Below are positions 38,411 through 51,694 of a stretch of DNA of 64,000 nucleotides, piece by piece. The notes under the pieces are model-generated. The model was not told the origin of the DNA. It saw nothing but the letters and a program-made list of their open reading frames with translations, and ran no database searches. The stretch lies in assembly GCA_029204225.1 (NCBI GenBank), contig MU832549.1:1-64000 (forward strand), written 5' to 3'. Position 1 is the stretch's first letter, and every line of letters begins with the position of its first letter. A program made the translations under genes and the position numbers. Origin of the DNA: Diphasiastrum complanatum (lineage: Eukaryota; Streptophyta; Lycopodiopsida; Lycopodiales; Lycopodiaceae).

Positions 38411-38706
38411 GTGAGTTGATATTTTTTTTAGATTGTATGTAAAAGAGTGTATGATAGAAAATGTTATATTTGTAATTGTTATTACAATTTTCTTATGGAT
38501 TGTAAATGTTTTAAAGTTATGTGCATTTAGGATTGTAATTCATAGATGTATTTAAGATTTAGTTTTTGAAACTAAATATATGTTGGATCTATTAGATTTA
38601 GATTGATTATCAAAAACATATTGTCACTAATGTGCATATTGTAACTAATGTGAGTTGATGTTTTTTAAAATTGTATGTAAAAGAGTGTATGATAGAGAAT
38701 GTTACA
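38411..38706 (+). repeat. Direct repeat of a 56-bp unit about 240 bp apart
   Basis: 38411-38466 and 38650-38706 share GTGAGTTGAT, TTTTT, TTGTATGTAAAAGAGTGTAT and GATAGA.AATGTTA in the same order. Confidence 0.7.
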
Positions 38707-39469
38707 TTTGTTTTTTATTTTAATACATTACTTAACTTACTAACTATTTCATGTTGGTGTTGGTGTTGATGTTGATAGGCCATCAAAAGAAGATCAATCA
38801 CAAGTATTGTCAATCAACAAAGGAGACAATGAGGTATGTTTCAATATGCACATAAATAAATCATTGTCTGTTTGATTCATTAATTGTTTGGTATCAAAGA
38901 CAATCATATACAAGATTGATACAAAGACAATCATGTACAAAATTACAAAAGTCTTTTATATTCGTGATAAAGAAAGAGTACATAAATTCGAAAATGGGGT
39001 ACCAAAAGTCCCAATTTATTTATCACATTACATAATAAACTAAATAGATAATCATCTTCAATGGAATTTGCTTCTTCATCTTCATCTTCCTCTTCCTCTT
39101 CCTCCCCTTGATCCAATGGAATGTCTTCATCATTGGCCTCTCTGCTTGGTGCACTTGATGTGGATCCTCTCTACAAAATTCAAAAAATACAAGCATTAGA
39201 TTAAACACCTTTTAGATTTAGTAATTCTAAAGCACAAAAATCAATAAAAAATTAATTCTTACCAATGGAAATTCCTCTTTTTCTTTCATGTGATCCACCA
39301 AAATCCTTGGTCACTTGATGAGACATAACACGCCATCAAATGATTGAAATTTCAATCTTTCAATTGTATGTGGAACCACACTTAACTCTTCATTGTGTTA
39401 TTGGAAGACTTAATTTTTTTTCTCTTAATTGATGGCAATTTGCCCTCCAAAAGCCTTCAATTTTCAGTA
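38707..39469. other. Intergenic, small exon-like stretch
   Basis: A plus-strand stretch near 38780-38830, preceded by a GATAG acceptor-like site and followed by GAGGTATG, could be a short exon. It has no recognisable domain. The minus-strand frame at 39023-39208 is Lys-rich low complexity arising from a CTTC-rich tract. Confidence 0.3.
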
Positions 39470-39980
39470 CTTTTCAACGCTTCACATGGGCAACTTTAGG
39501 TGCACATATATATTTCTATAGGACTCCAAATTTAATTTTTTTTTAAGACATGTTTCTATGGTCATAAAGTATTTTTGAAAGTAGATAGCCAAAGAAAGAG
39601 CTGTAAAAAGCACTTCCGAAAGAGCTGAAAATTTGCACCTTTCAATAATTTCCAATACTTTTCATGGGTAATTTTAGATGCACATATCTATTTCTACATA
39701 AGTTCAAATTGAAAAAAAAAAAATTGAGAGACATGTTTCTATGGTCATATAATACTTTTAAAGTAGACAAACCAAAAAAATATTGTTAAAATCATGGTAT
39801 TATACACTCATATATGCTATTTTCAATTTTGGTGATTTTTATCAACACTTAAAAGGGTAACTTTGAATGCATGTATCTATCTCTATAGATCTTCAAATTC
39901 AAATTTTTTTTAATAAGCATGTTTCTTTAATCATATAAGATTTTTAAGAGTTGACAGACTAAAAATTGAATGTAATACTC
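39470..39980 (+). repeat. Three diverged tandem units of about 190 bp
   Basis: Each unit has, in order, a GGG.AA.TTT.G.TGCA motif, a TATCTATTTCTATA-like motif, a poly-T or poly-A block, a CATGTTTCT.T.GTCATA motif and a TTTTTAAAGTAGACA-like motif. Units start near 39484, 39668 and 39852. Similar arrays occur in subterminal regions of some plant DNA transposons, but no terminal repeats were found. Confidence 0.55.
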
Positions 39981-40691
39981 ACAACAATGTACTCCCATAT
40001 ATGAAAATATCGAAGTTTCATCAGTACCCCCACATGTTTGACACTTCATATCTTACATTTAAGTTGCTCAAAATGAAGGTCTTAGAATTTTTAATCGGTT
40101 AATATATATATGAAAAACACATATGTGAAAGGATTTGATGTGATTTATCATAGTTTTTGAGATATGATTTTTTTGAATAAGTGCTTATGCACACTTTTGT
40201 GCTCATTTTGTGACGACTCTAGTATTAAATGAACAATCTGAAATGATAATGCCAAAATTAAGTGATCACGAGTGACATCAAATTTGAGAATATATTGTGT
40301 GATAGGGGATTGAATTCAAGCAATCCAAATGCACTAAACGCGATCTTGGTCAATTTTGATGAGTTATTTAAAGCTCGTAAGCTTGGCATTAATTGAATTA
40401 TGAGTAGCCACAGGGAGCATAAAATTGAAGTTATTTGAATGTACTAAACGCAAGATTACTCTAAGTTGATCAATCAATTAACAATCTCGATCTAATCATA
40501 TATTTGTAGCCTTTGGTTAAATTGGCTATGCATTCAGTCAATGTGCTAATTGCAATATATAGAGGGCCACTAAAGACAAAGTGTCATAGCCATACATTTC
40601 TCTTATAATAATGTTTGTGTAAGAGGAGTGAGAGTTATTATCATTCAACAAGAATGCGATGGTGTAGAACAATAGCGAATCTATATAATAA
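39981..40691. other. Intergenic left of a copia 3' LTR
   Basis: AT-rich sequence with no gene or repeat that I can name. It ends immediately before an LTR beginning TGTTGTAAAC at 40692. Confidence 0.35.
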
Positions 40692-40778
40692 TGTTGTAAA
40701 CACAACGATCAGATCACAATACCATTGCATTGATAAGCGTGTGATCCTATTATAGACTCAAAACAATTGCCAAAGGTC

Positions 40779-40874
<96 letters not shown>

Positions 40875-41568
40875 CACTAACTCTGAGGAGTCAGCCACTG
40901 AAAGACCCGTTTTGGTCGGTTTTATCTCTGTCAGATCATCCTTTGATATATGATGACTTATAATATCTTCAATCGCTCATTTACATTTATAGCAACTGGA
41001 AGATCTTGATTAATCTAGCTTTACATTCACAAGATTGCTTAACAGTTGGTTAATTAACTAATTAGAACATTTGTTATTGGAGCATGAAGACATAGTCAGT
41101 CTGTACTTGGAATACTTTGTATTTCGGTAGAGTGTCACATGTGTAATATCCCATGTAAAACTGTAGCGTCGGGTTTTTCGCCTTTTTGTCGCCTGTCAGA
41201 AACTATATGTAAAAATGCAGTGTCGTGTTTTGCCCTAATTGTCGCCTGTCAGAAACTGCAATGCAATATTGCATTTTTCTCAAAAAGTGTCGCCTTTCTG
41301 AAAGTGCCTAAATGGCCCAAAAACAACTTACATAAGTGTCGCTAAACACTTAGTTTCTTAGGAAGGTAAAAAGAAGCAACAGTGTCGGGTGTCAAGTTTT
41401 TCGCCTGTTGAAAAACTTAAGTAAAAATGCAGACTATAGCGACAATTAGTTCATATATGTAGACTGTTGAAAAATAGTTCATTTTCTACAGGTTTCATTT
41501 GAGAGAGTAAAAATCAGAGAAGGAAGAAGGGTCGTTGGGATGAGTAGGAGTTAGATTAAATTCCAATA
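40692..41568 (-). mobile_element. 3' LTR of the 41.6-43.7 kb copia relic
   Basis: On the minus strand it begins TATTGGAATT (probably a mutated TGTTGG) directly after the polypurine tract CTTAAGGGGGAG (41569-41580, reversed) and ends in ACAACA at 40692. It contains a 91-bp AT array (40782-40872) and several units of about 55-60 bp with GTCGCCTGTCAGAAACT (41139-41440). No matching 5' LTR was found right of 43.7 kb, so the element is truncated. Confidence 0.7.
40782..40872. repeat. (AT)n microsatellite, about 91 bp
   Basis: A pure AT dinucleotide tract within the copia LTR. Confidence 0.97.
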
Positions 41569-43690
41569 CTCCCCCTTAAGACAATGAGACTTATCATATC
41601 TACTAAAGTAGAATGTTTATCTCTAGACAATGGCTTTGTCAAAATATCAGCCAACATACTATCTGTATGACAGTAACTTGGTAGTACATCTTTATTCTGA
41701 ACTTTCTCGCTAAGAAAATGGAATTGAACTTCTGTTTGCTTAGTTCTATTATGAGTTCGTGGGTTCAAAGATAGAACTATGCAGATCTGATTGTCGCACT
41801 AGAGTATTGTTAGACCGATATGTGGGAATTGCAGATCCTGTAGTAGCCTCCTTAGCCAAATTATCTCCTTGACTGCTGATGTAGCTGCAACATATTTGGA
41901 TTGTGTAGAGGACAACAAAATGCATTTCTACTTTCTGCTGTTCCATAAAATGGGTCCTCCTGCAAGGAAACAAATATAACCCGATGTGGATTTTCTGGTA
42001 TCCACGTCTTCTGCCCAATCGGAATCTAAATAGGTGGTCAGTGTGGGTGCAGCTTCTGTATTGCCATTATAGCTCAAAGCATAGTGCTTCGTAGCTTGAA
42101 TGCACTTCAGTACTCTTTGCAGAGCTTTCCAGTGCTGTAAGCCTGGATTGGGCATGTATTGAGATAGTGTGCTTACTGCATATGTTAGATTTAGTCGTGT
42201 GCAGATCATAGAATACATTATAAATCCTATGATGGACTAATAAGGATACCTGCACCTTTCTTGCTGATCTTCTTGAGTTTCGGGGCACATATCTTTGGAC
42301 AACTTAGATCCTAGATCCATAGGTGTGTCTATGGGCTTGCAGTCCTCCATGCCATATTTGCAAAGTACATTGATTAAATAGGATTCTTGGCTTATAGCGA
42401 TCCTTCTGATAATTAAGGATTCATCAACGTATAATGCTATTACAACATAGCTTGAACCTTTACGTTTGAGATATACATTAGAGTTTGCAGAGCAAGAAGT
42501 GAAATTATGCTGCAACAAGAAGTGATTGATTCTTTCATAACAGGCCCTGGGAACTTACTTAAGACCATATTATGCCTTATGCAATGTGCATACCAAATGA
42601 TCCTTGTCATGGATCATGCAGCTTCCAGTAATGTGTGGTTCTTTCGCTTAGCTACGCCAGTCTGCTGTGGAATGTAGCTGGTTGATGGTGCATGCCACAT
42701 GATGAAAGGTAGTCTGCCATTTCATTTGATAAGTACTCTCCCCCTGAATCAGATGGTAGGGCCTTGATTCTCTGACCAGTCTGATTCTCAGCATATTGCT
42801 TGAGTTCTTTGAAGCAACTGAATGCTTTTGACTTGTTCTTTATGAATATGACTATGGTAAATCGGGAGTAGTCATCAATGAATGTAGTAAAATATAGTGC
42901 TTGACCCAAGGAAGGTACACTCATGGGACCACAAAGGTCACAATGAATCAGTGACAAAATGGACTTCGCTCTCCTGGCTTGTCCTCTTGGTAATTTAGTT
43001 CTAGCTTGTTTCCCTATCTTGAACGCATGTTTAAGTGACCTAGTCTTTGATGCCAAACATGAGCATCTGTACTACTCATAGAAAGTGCATAATCGTGACT
43101 CAAAATGTATAAATTTCCTTCTCTGTGTGCAGAGAGAATTTCATTGGAAATTTCATCAATAATAGTACATCGACTAGCAGTAAACAAAGCTCTATAGCCT
43201 TGATCAGTGATCTTGCTAATAGATGATAAGTTCTTTGTTAACTTGGGTACGTAAAGTACACCATCTAACTGTCTAGTGATGTCGTTAGGGAACTGGAGTT
43301 GGACAATGCCTTCAGCTTTGTGTGAACTTGAGTCGCCAAAGAAAATGTACTTTGAATCTGTTGCTGTGAGAGTAGAAAAAAGGTTCTTACATGTTGCCAT
43401 GTGTTGTGAAGCACCTGAATCAAGATACCATTGATAGGCATCTCTACTTGGTTGGTCTTATACCATCAGCGCCTTGTCATTCTCTTGGAAATTTTTGACA
43501 GAGTCAGAACCTCCGTCTTGGTGCTGCTGCATCTTCTTCCTCGCTTTATTGTGCTTGAGGTGCGGCAATCCTTAATGTCATGGTTTGATCTTTTGAAATA
43601 TCTACAATATCTGCAGAAGAGTTTGGTCTTGGATGATTGTTGCTGACGACTGTGCTGCTTCTCTCAGGAAAAACACCATACGAAGTTTGG
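41569..43690 (-). pseudogene. Ty1/copia polyprotein relic with internal deletion
   Basis: Reading leftward: a zinc knuckle near 43600-43550 (CRYCRYFKRSNHDIKDC); the protease/pre-integrase region with GVLYVPKLTKNLSS and WHQRLGHLN (43400-43014); integrase core LIHCDLCGPM, FIDDYSRFT and SDSGGEY (43056-42652), where the third catalytic position reads VAKRKN (Glu replaced by Lys); then a jump to the second half of the RT (near 42560), where the catalytic YVDD reads YVDE at about 42420; RNase H with YLDSDWAEDVDTRKSTSGY (42218-41928); and the tail QFHFLSEKVQNKD, then ADILTKPLSRDK (41768-41556). About 1 kb covering the integrase C-terminus and RT N-terminus is missing near 42600. Frames shift near 41930 and 42230. 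It is dead. Confidence 0.9.
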
Positions 43691-44463
43691 ACAGGCTCCA
43701 AACCTTTTCTATCGAACTTACGAGTTTTTGGATGTATCGCTTATGCAGAAATTCTACATGATTTCAGGAAGAAACTTAATTGAGGGTTTGGTGTAGATCT
43801 TGCAGATTCTTGACATTCTAGTGCTTGATATTCTTGGCCTGTCCAAGAATAAAGAAATGAGTGTTTCCTGATCCTTGGACTAACAAAATGTCGTTTAGTC
43901 TTTAATTCTTGTTTCTTGTTTCATGGAATGTATGGTAGCTTAGTTTAGATTGCTAGGATTATGATCCAGTTTGTTTTTGCAGCAAGTAAGTAGGATATCA
44001 TTGTTTATTCAACGGCTCTCTACACACTGTTTTTATAATTGAACGTTTTGGCATGTATGAGTGGCTGTTTATGCATGTGCATTAGTCCAAGAGTGACCTT
44101 CCTTGGTGTCCTTTGACAAGTAGGACATAAACTATAACGTACATTTGTCCCTTCTGCCTGATTCTGGGCATTGAAACAAGAAAGCTATAAACCAAAAAAG
44201 TGCCCAAGAAGCCTGATAATAGGCAAGCTGTTTCCAAAACTAAGAAGGAGCAAAGAGCCAGCCAACTGATTCTCTAGAGCAGGAAATCAGTAAACATTTG
44301 GCCCGTTGCCACTTACACAACTCACATTCTTAACGATCCATGCTGTAACACTTCCTTTGATCGGATTCATACAAGAAACATGAGACATTTCCAGATCCGT
44401 TAACTTCTCAGTCGTGCCCCTCTATTACTAGCTCAACAGATGAGCTCCTTATTTTTTCTTCCA
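43691..44463. other. Intergenic right of the copia relic
   Basis: Expected place for the 5' LTR and gag start of the copia relic, but no match to the 40692-41568 LTR was found. No gene recognised. Confidence 0.4.
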
Positions 44464-45190
44464 AATCTTAACCGCAAGGTCTCCATGCCATCTCGACCGA
44501 AGCCATCTTTCAAATCTCAACCGACTCCACCCTTCAATTCTCACCGACGTCATCTTTCACATCTCGACCAAAGCCACCCTTCAAATCTTGACTGACGTCA
44601 TTTTTTAAATCTCGACCGACGCCACCCTTCAAATCTCGACCGACGCCATCTTTCAAATCTCGCCCGATGCCATCTTTCAAATCTCGACCGACGCCACTCC
44701 TTCAAATCTCGACCGAAGCCTTCCTTCAAATCTCGACCGAAGCCACTTCTTCAAATCTCGACCGAAGCCCTCCTTCAAATCTCGACCGAAGCCCTCCTTC
44801 AAATCTCGACCAAAGCCCTCCTTCAAATCTCGACTGAAGCCACTTCTTCAGATCTTGACCGAAGCCCTCCAAATCTCGAATGAAGCCCTCTTTCTAATCT
44901 TGACAAAAGCCACTCCTTCAAATGTTGACCGAAGCCCTCCTCCAAATCTCGACCGAAGCCACTTCTTCAAATATTGACTGAAGCCCTCTTTCAAATCTCG
45001 ACCGAAGCCCTTCTTCAAATCTCGACCGAAGCCACTTCTTCAAATCTCGATCGAAGTTTTTTTATCACCATCTCAATCGGATCAATTCAACACCATCTTG
45101 ACCGGGTCGGATCCACGCCATATCACATAATTTTCGACCGAGATCTTTGATTGCAATTTCGATTGAAACACCATCTCGACCGAGTCTTAG
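44464..45190 (+). repeat. Minisatellite of about 24 bp (TTCAAATCTCGACCGAAGCC type), about 25 copies
   Basis: Units vary between 22 and 26 bp. The left part uses CGACGCCA variants, the centre CGAAGCCCTCC, and the right end dissolves into CACCATCTCGACCGAGT strings. Because unit length is not constant, no long periodic ORF results. It lies just left of a gypsy gag scrap and may belong to that element's untranslated leader. Confidence 0.92.
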
Positions 45191-45516
45191 ATCTCAAAAA
45201 AAAAAAACAAACCAAAACACCAGAATCCCATACAAACCACAAAATACACGATAGTACACAATGGAACACCATCCTGATCTCAATACCACAACAGATTATC
45301 AGCCCGACATGGTGTCACCTTCCACTGAGCAGTTAGACTCAATTGATACCCTCGAATGAGGTCCCAAATACACGAGCTATCCACAAACCCATTCGAGATC
45401 TGAGAACCTGATAGAGCCGAGTCTTCACGAGCTCGAGCCCATTTTTATGGTGCTGACCCCTCACAGGCCAGAACCCACCTTAATGGCACTTTTGCTGCCC
45501 ACAACGCTCATATCAA

Positions 45517-45770
45517 AAAGTGAACTCCCAAGCTGGATCTACCCAAGTTTGACGATAGTTTGGGCCCTCAACAATTTTTGCAAATCTTTGAGAATGCGTG
45601 TGATGTTTACAGCGAAACATCCAACGACGCTATGGTCCAACTATTTTCCATGACCATGTCTAGTCAAGACCAAGTACCATGCCGAGTGTCCCGACTATGT
45701 CCAAAAACACAGTTTCAAAGACTGCCCAAAACAACCCAACAAGGTACTACCTATCAGACACGTCAGTTAT
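45517..45770 (+). pseudogene. Ty3/gypsy-type gag fragment
   Basis: The plus-strand frame from about 45526 reads LDLPKFDDSLGPQQFLQIFE followed by NACDVYSETSNDAMVQLF, the pattern of a retrotransposon gag core (LPKF...FLxxFExxC). It then drops in another frame to CPDYVQKHSFKDCPK, resembling part of a CCHC knuckle, so most of gag has been deleted. Isolated; no pol follows. Confidence 0.6.
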
Positions 45771-47760
<1,990 letters not shown>

Positions 47761-48235
47761 CATGTTTAGCATTTTACATTGAAACATATTATTATTGCAA
47801 ATGATCGTGCTATATTGCCATTGCTTTTATATGTGCAATGTTTTTTTTTTCAAAAATTGCAATGTCAATTTTAGAGATGTGGATTGACGTAATAACTAAC
47901 TAAGAAATTAAAACCATGTGCAATGTCGGATTTCAAAACAACAATCAATATCATATATAAAAATCTAAATGAAATTTATGATCTGCACAAAGCAATGCAA
48001 TAAATTATTGTCATTCATAATGGACATGAAGTAATGCAATAAAATATAAAATGAAAAGTAGTTTATGATTGAAAAGTACCTCATGCTTAGTTTGTTCTTT
48101 GATCCAAATGTCGAATGCAACTCAAAAATATTGTTTTAAAAACAATTCACGAACATCGCTTCTCCAAGAACTCTACTCCAAGAACATCCCGATAAAAATG
48201 CGGCGTTGTTTTTTATGCATTTTTTATTTTTTTTA
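47761..48235. other. AT-rich spacer
   Basis: No coding or named repeat signal. Some CAATG/GCAATAAA echoes occur near 47990-48050. Confidence 0.4.
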
Positions 48236-48725
48236 CCTAATTTGGGACGTCGAATTCCAACGTCCTAACACGTCGGATAGACGTCGGACATTTTTTTTGA
48301 GCATTCTGTTAACAGACGTCGGACTCTGACAACTGTCTGGGACGTCGAAATTTGACGTCTAACTATATGTGGGATGGACGTCGGATGGGCGTCGGACATC
48401 CGTCGAGGAGATTTTAGCATCATTATGTGTTTACAGGCGTCGGAATTGGATTGGGTTCCAAGACGTCGCAATGCAACGACCACATCAATTCATTTGCAAC
48501 GTCCACGTCGGATGTCGAAATACGACGTCCACGTCAGACATCACATTGCGACGTCCATGTCATCACATTTTTTCGTCATCGGGATTATTTTCATCAAAAT
48601 CCGACACTTTATGCATGTCGGATTGCGACGCGTTTTAATGTTGTCGGATTCCGACGACCTTATAGCGACATGTAAAAATTAAGCTCGGGATTCACATCGC
48701 AAAACACGTCGCAATTACGGCATGT
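48236..48725. repeat. Palindrome-rich block of GACGTCGGA motifs
   Basis: More than fifteen GACGTC, GTCGGA or TCCGAC cores occur in both orientations, many arranged as short palindromes (GTCGGATTCCGAC; GACGTCGAAATTTGACGTC; GTCGGATTGCGAC). The right edge, CGTCGCAATTACGGCATG then TGTTGTTGTGTA, resembles the terminal region of plant CACTA-type elements with subterminal GACG repeats, but no CACTA end or partner terminus was found. Confidence 0.7.
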
Positions 48726-49850
48726 GTTGTTGTGTACTACCTACATTGGTTGGTCAGCCAGAAAAGAAGATCTAAGAAAGCAGGTGAAGCAGCTAAAAGA
48801 AATAGAGAGAAAGATCCAAGAAGCTGAGGAGGAAATTGGACGAAACTTAAGCAACAAACAAGTCAGATCAATCTTGATAAAAAAAAAACTCTCTGGAGCA
48901 ATGATAGTTGAATCCTCTCCTATGAAGCCTGAAGAGATCCAAATCATAGAAAGAAAGACCTGCAGAAAGAAAGATGAAGACAACCGTAAACCTGCAGAAT
49001 AAAGCAAGCTCCTCACCCAGCAAGTGGTGGTCAAAGATTGACATTGCAAGGATTCAAGGCTGCAACTGTAGAACTATTAGTCCCTTCAACCTTCCACTAA
49101 GCCTTCATTATGTTTTCCTACCGTCATCAACTATCCGTCCAATCTATTTCTACTACTAACTTGTCAATGAGTCCATTCCCTTGAATATTGATAACCAAGA
49201 TTTGTGCAACCTATCAGGAAAGAGCATCGACAAGATTGGAACTTCAAGTAAGAGAAGAATTGCGGAAATGCCTAGAAGCAAATGGAGGATACAGACCTCT
49301 CAAAAGTTAGTACTTGCCAAGAAACCCAAGATGAAACCATCAATGGCAGATACAAGTGATAAAAAAAAAATACGCGGGATGCACTCAAGCAAGCAAATTG
49401 TGAAGCTGTTGGGAGCTCTCCAATTTTGAGAATGTCAACCACTTGCAGCAATAAGACATTCTGGTACATTGCGGCAGATTGCGGAAAGCAGTTTTTCGAT
49501 AAAGACCGACAACAATAAGCACTTGGTTTTATGCAAGCGAACGAGGATCTATGCTTTTCCAAGTGACAATCAAAGATGACAATGCAAAGCGGAGCGACAT
49601 CATTCAATATGAGTTGCAATGGGTTCTACAACACATTAGCGGTGGGATGATATTGGCTGATTCTGACGATTTCCATACTCGGCCAAAGCTACCCAAGAGC
49701 ACCTCTCACATTAGATCGAGGAGGTCTCTGAGAAGACGAGATGAACGAAGATTGAGAGCCAAGTATGTTGAAGAAGTCAAATTGTTTTACAAACACTGTT
49801 GTCTTGTCAAGGGCATCATCGCATTTTTAAGGACAATGTCGGCTTTTTAA
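48724..49850 (+). other. Three unrecognised Lys/Arg-rich ORFs in different frames
   Basis: 48724-49002 (92 aa) contains a predicted coiled coil (KQVKQLKEIERKIQEAEEEI). 49181-49429 (82 aa) is basic and Ser/Lys-rich. 49551-49850 (99 aa) ends in an RSRRSLRRRDERRLRAKYVE segment. They lie in three registers with no clear splice chain. They could be exons of an unknown gene, a decayed transposon gag, or chance. I recognise no family. Confidence 0.3.
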
Positions 49851-49879
49851 GATCATTGTCGGCTTTTTCGCAAAATCCC

Positions 49880-49977
49880 GAAGAGAGCCTAATGATTAAT
49901 GTGTACAACCTACCCTAATGCCTAATTCCTAAAGCCTAATGTCTTATGCCTAACCTTAATGATTAATGTCTAAAGCC

Positions 49978-50013
<36 letters not shown>

Positions 50014-50245
50014 CCTAAGCCTAAAACCTAAAGCCCAATGCCCAATGTCTAATGCCTAATGCCTAAGGCCTAAGGCCTAAAGCTCAAAGCCCAATATCTA
50101 ATGCCTAATGCCTAAAGCCTAACCCTAATGATTGATGTATAAAGCCTAACCCTAATGCCTAATGCCTAAAGCCTAATGTCTTATGCCGAATGCCTAAAGC
50201 CTAACCCTAGTGCCTAATGCCCAAAGTCTTATTCTGATGATTAAT
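49880..50245 (+). repeat. Degenerate telomere-like heptamer field (CCTAATG / CCTAAAG / CCCTAAT)
   Basis: For about 360 bp the sequence is built mostly from 7-bp words such as GCCTAAT, GCCTAAA and ACCCTAA, keeping the heptamer phase over long stretches, interrupted by a (CA)n run at 49980-50012. The plant telomere unit is CCCTAAA, so the dominant words differ from it by one or two bases. Confidence 0.8.
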
Positions 50246-50364
50246 TATTGATTAAAGCACACACACACACACACTTTCGAGCTCAACAAATGCTGGGCTG
50301 ATCAAGCCAGGGGTTGCTTAGGTGATTAGCTTGGGCTTTGCTGAGGTCAAATCGCAACCCAAAC

Positions 50365-50402
<38 letters not shown>

Positions 50403-50766
50403 CACATACACACACTCGCACACACAACACATACACATACACGCGTGCACACACACCACATGCATGTACAACACATACACACGTGCACACACACCACATG
50501 CATGTACAACACATACACATGTGCACACACACCACATGCATGCACAACACATACACATGCATGCACAACACATACACATACATATACACATTGTCGAGAC
50601 GAACCCGCATCAACAAACCGGGCTCCAAGTAGTTCAGTATGCATAGAGAAACGTGCGTTCAAGCCAAGAACCCTAAAATCAGTCCAAGAAATTGTAAAGA
50701 TATCGAGTTTTTGAGAAATCAATGCATGCACATGCACACTCATATACACACACACAAATCCACACG

Positions 50767-50822
<56 letters not shown>

Positions 50823-50998
50823 ATCGGCCACATAAATCACACACACCATCAGACACAAATCATACACACAATCCACACACACAAGTACACACGCACACAC
50901 ACACACACACAAATCCATACACACACACACATCATCGGCCGCCCGCCATCGGCGGACACACTATGCTAGACTATTGACACACATGCACAGATATATGC
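50246..50998 (+). repeat. CA-rich minisatellite/microsatellite block
   Basis: CA runs at about 50361-50400 and 50771-50821 flank a 38-bp tandem unit (50427-50470 longer variant, 50471-50508, 50509-50546, partial 50547-50567) containing GTGCACACACACCACATGCA. 50766-50775 is a CGCG run. The block ends in CATCGGCCGCCCGCCATCGG at about 50933 and the target site of the copia insertion. Frames through it are Thr-His or Cys-Val artefacts. Confidence 0.9.
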
Positions 50999-51680
50999 TG
51001 TAAAAATTACAGCAAATAAGGATCCTAAAACACTTGAAATGATGAGGGAAACAATAGATTATGATTTCATAAGATAAGCACAAGTTGAACCATCAAAATC
51101 CATCAAAAATCTATGCTTGAACCTCACTAAATGGCCCAAATCCTTGAAGAAGGCTTCACACGTGTGAAAGTACGGCCTCCCACAGTTTGAGTACTGTACA
51201 CCAGACCTACATTCAATCCTATAATCATTAGTAATCACAAGTACTCAAACAATTATGAACATAGAGAGCAATTGCACCATTATGAGAGAAAAAACATGAA
51301 ATTGCTTGATTGATTTTGGTGAGATATCATCACCTATATATACATGATCCATCACGGTTTTGGGCAGGTATGAGTAGCCCTAAACCTATCCCTAATGCTA
51401 ATTTTGGTGGATCTTTCATCCCTACCAAGTTAGGGTTGGAATCTTGGAGATCCCTCAACAATGCAAAAATTACCAAAAATAGCTCCTATTTTTTCTCCCT
51501 TGTATCTAAGCATAATTTGGACTCATTCCAAAGGTTCTAACACTTAGGTCTACTTGAGAACATCCTTATGAATGGAATCCTATGCTATTTGGCACGTGTG
51601 ACAAGCCACATCATGACCATCTAACTATTTACAAGTCATATGACCAAAACTAGTCAAGCTAGAATTGTGAATTTTTAACA
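50999..51680 (-). repeat. 3' LTR of the intact copia
   Basis: 682 bp, differing from the 5' LTR at two positions. It contains TTCACACGTGTGAA near 51156 (a palindromic G-box-like site) and a TATATATACATGA string near 51335 that could be the TATA region in either direction. Confidence 0.95.
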
Positions 51681-51691
51681 CTCCTCCTCAC
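51681..51691 (-). other. Polypurine tract of the intact copia
   Basis: GTGAGGAGGAG on the minus strand directly before the 3' LTR start; primes plus-strand DNA synthesis in LTR elements. Confidence 0.9.
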
Positions 51692-51694
51692 TAT

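Noticed and set aside
48700-48745. A definite CACTA transposon terminus
   Set aside because: The edge resembles one but lacks the CACTA pentamer, a partner end and a target duplication.
50283-50977. Several 80-170 codon ORFs rich in Cys-Val or Thr-His
   Set aside because: Artefacts of the CA-rich minisatellite; mutually overlapping on both strands.
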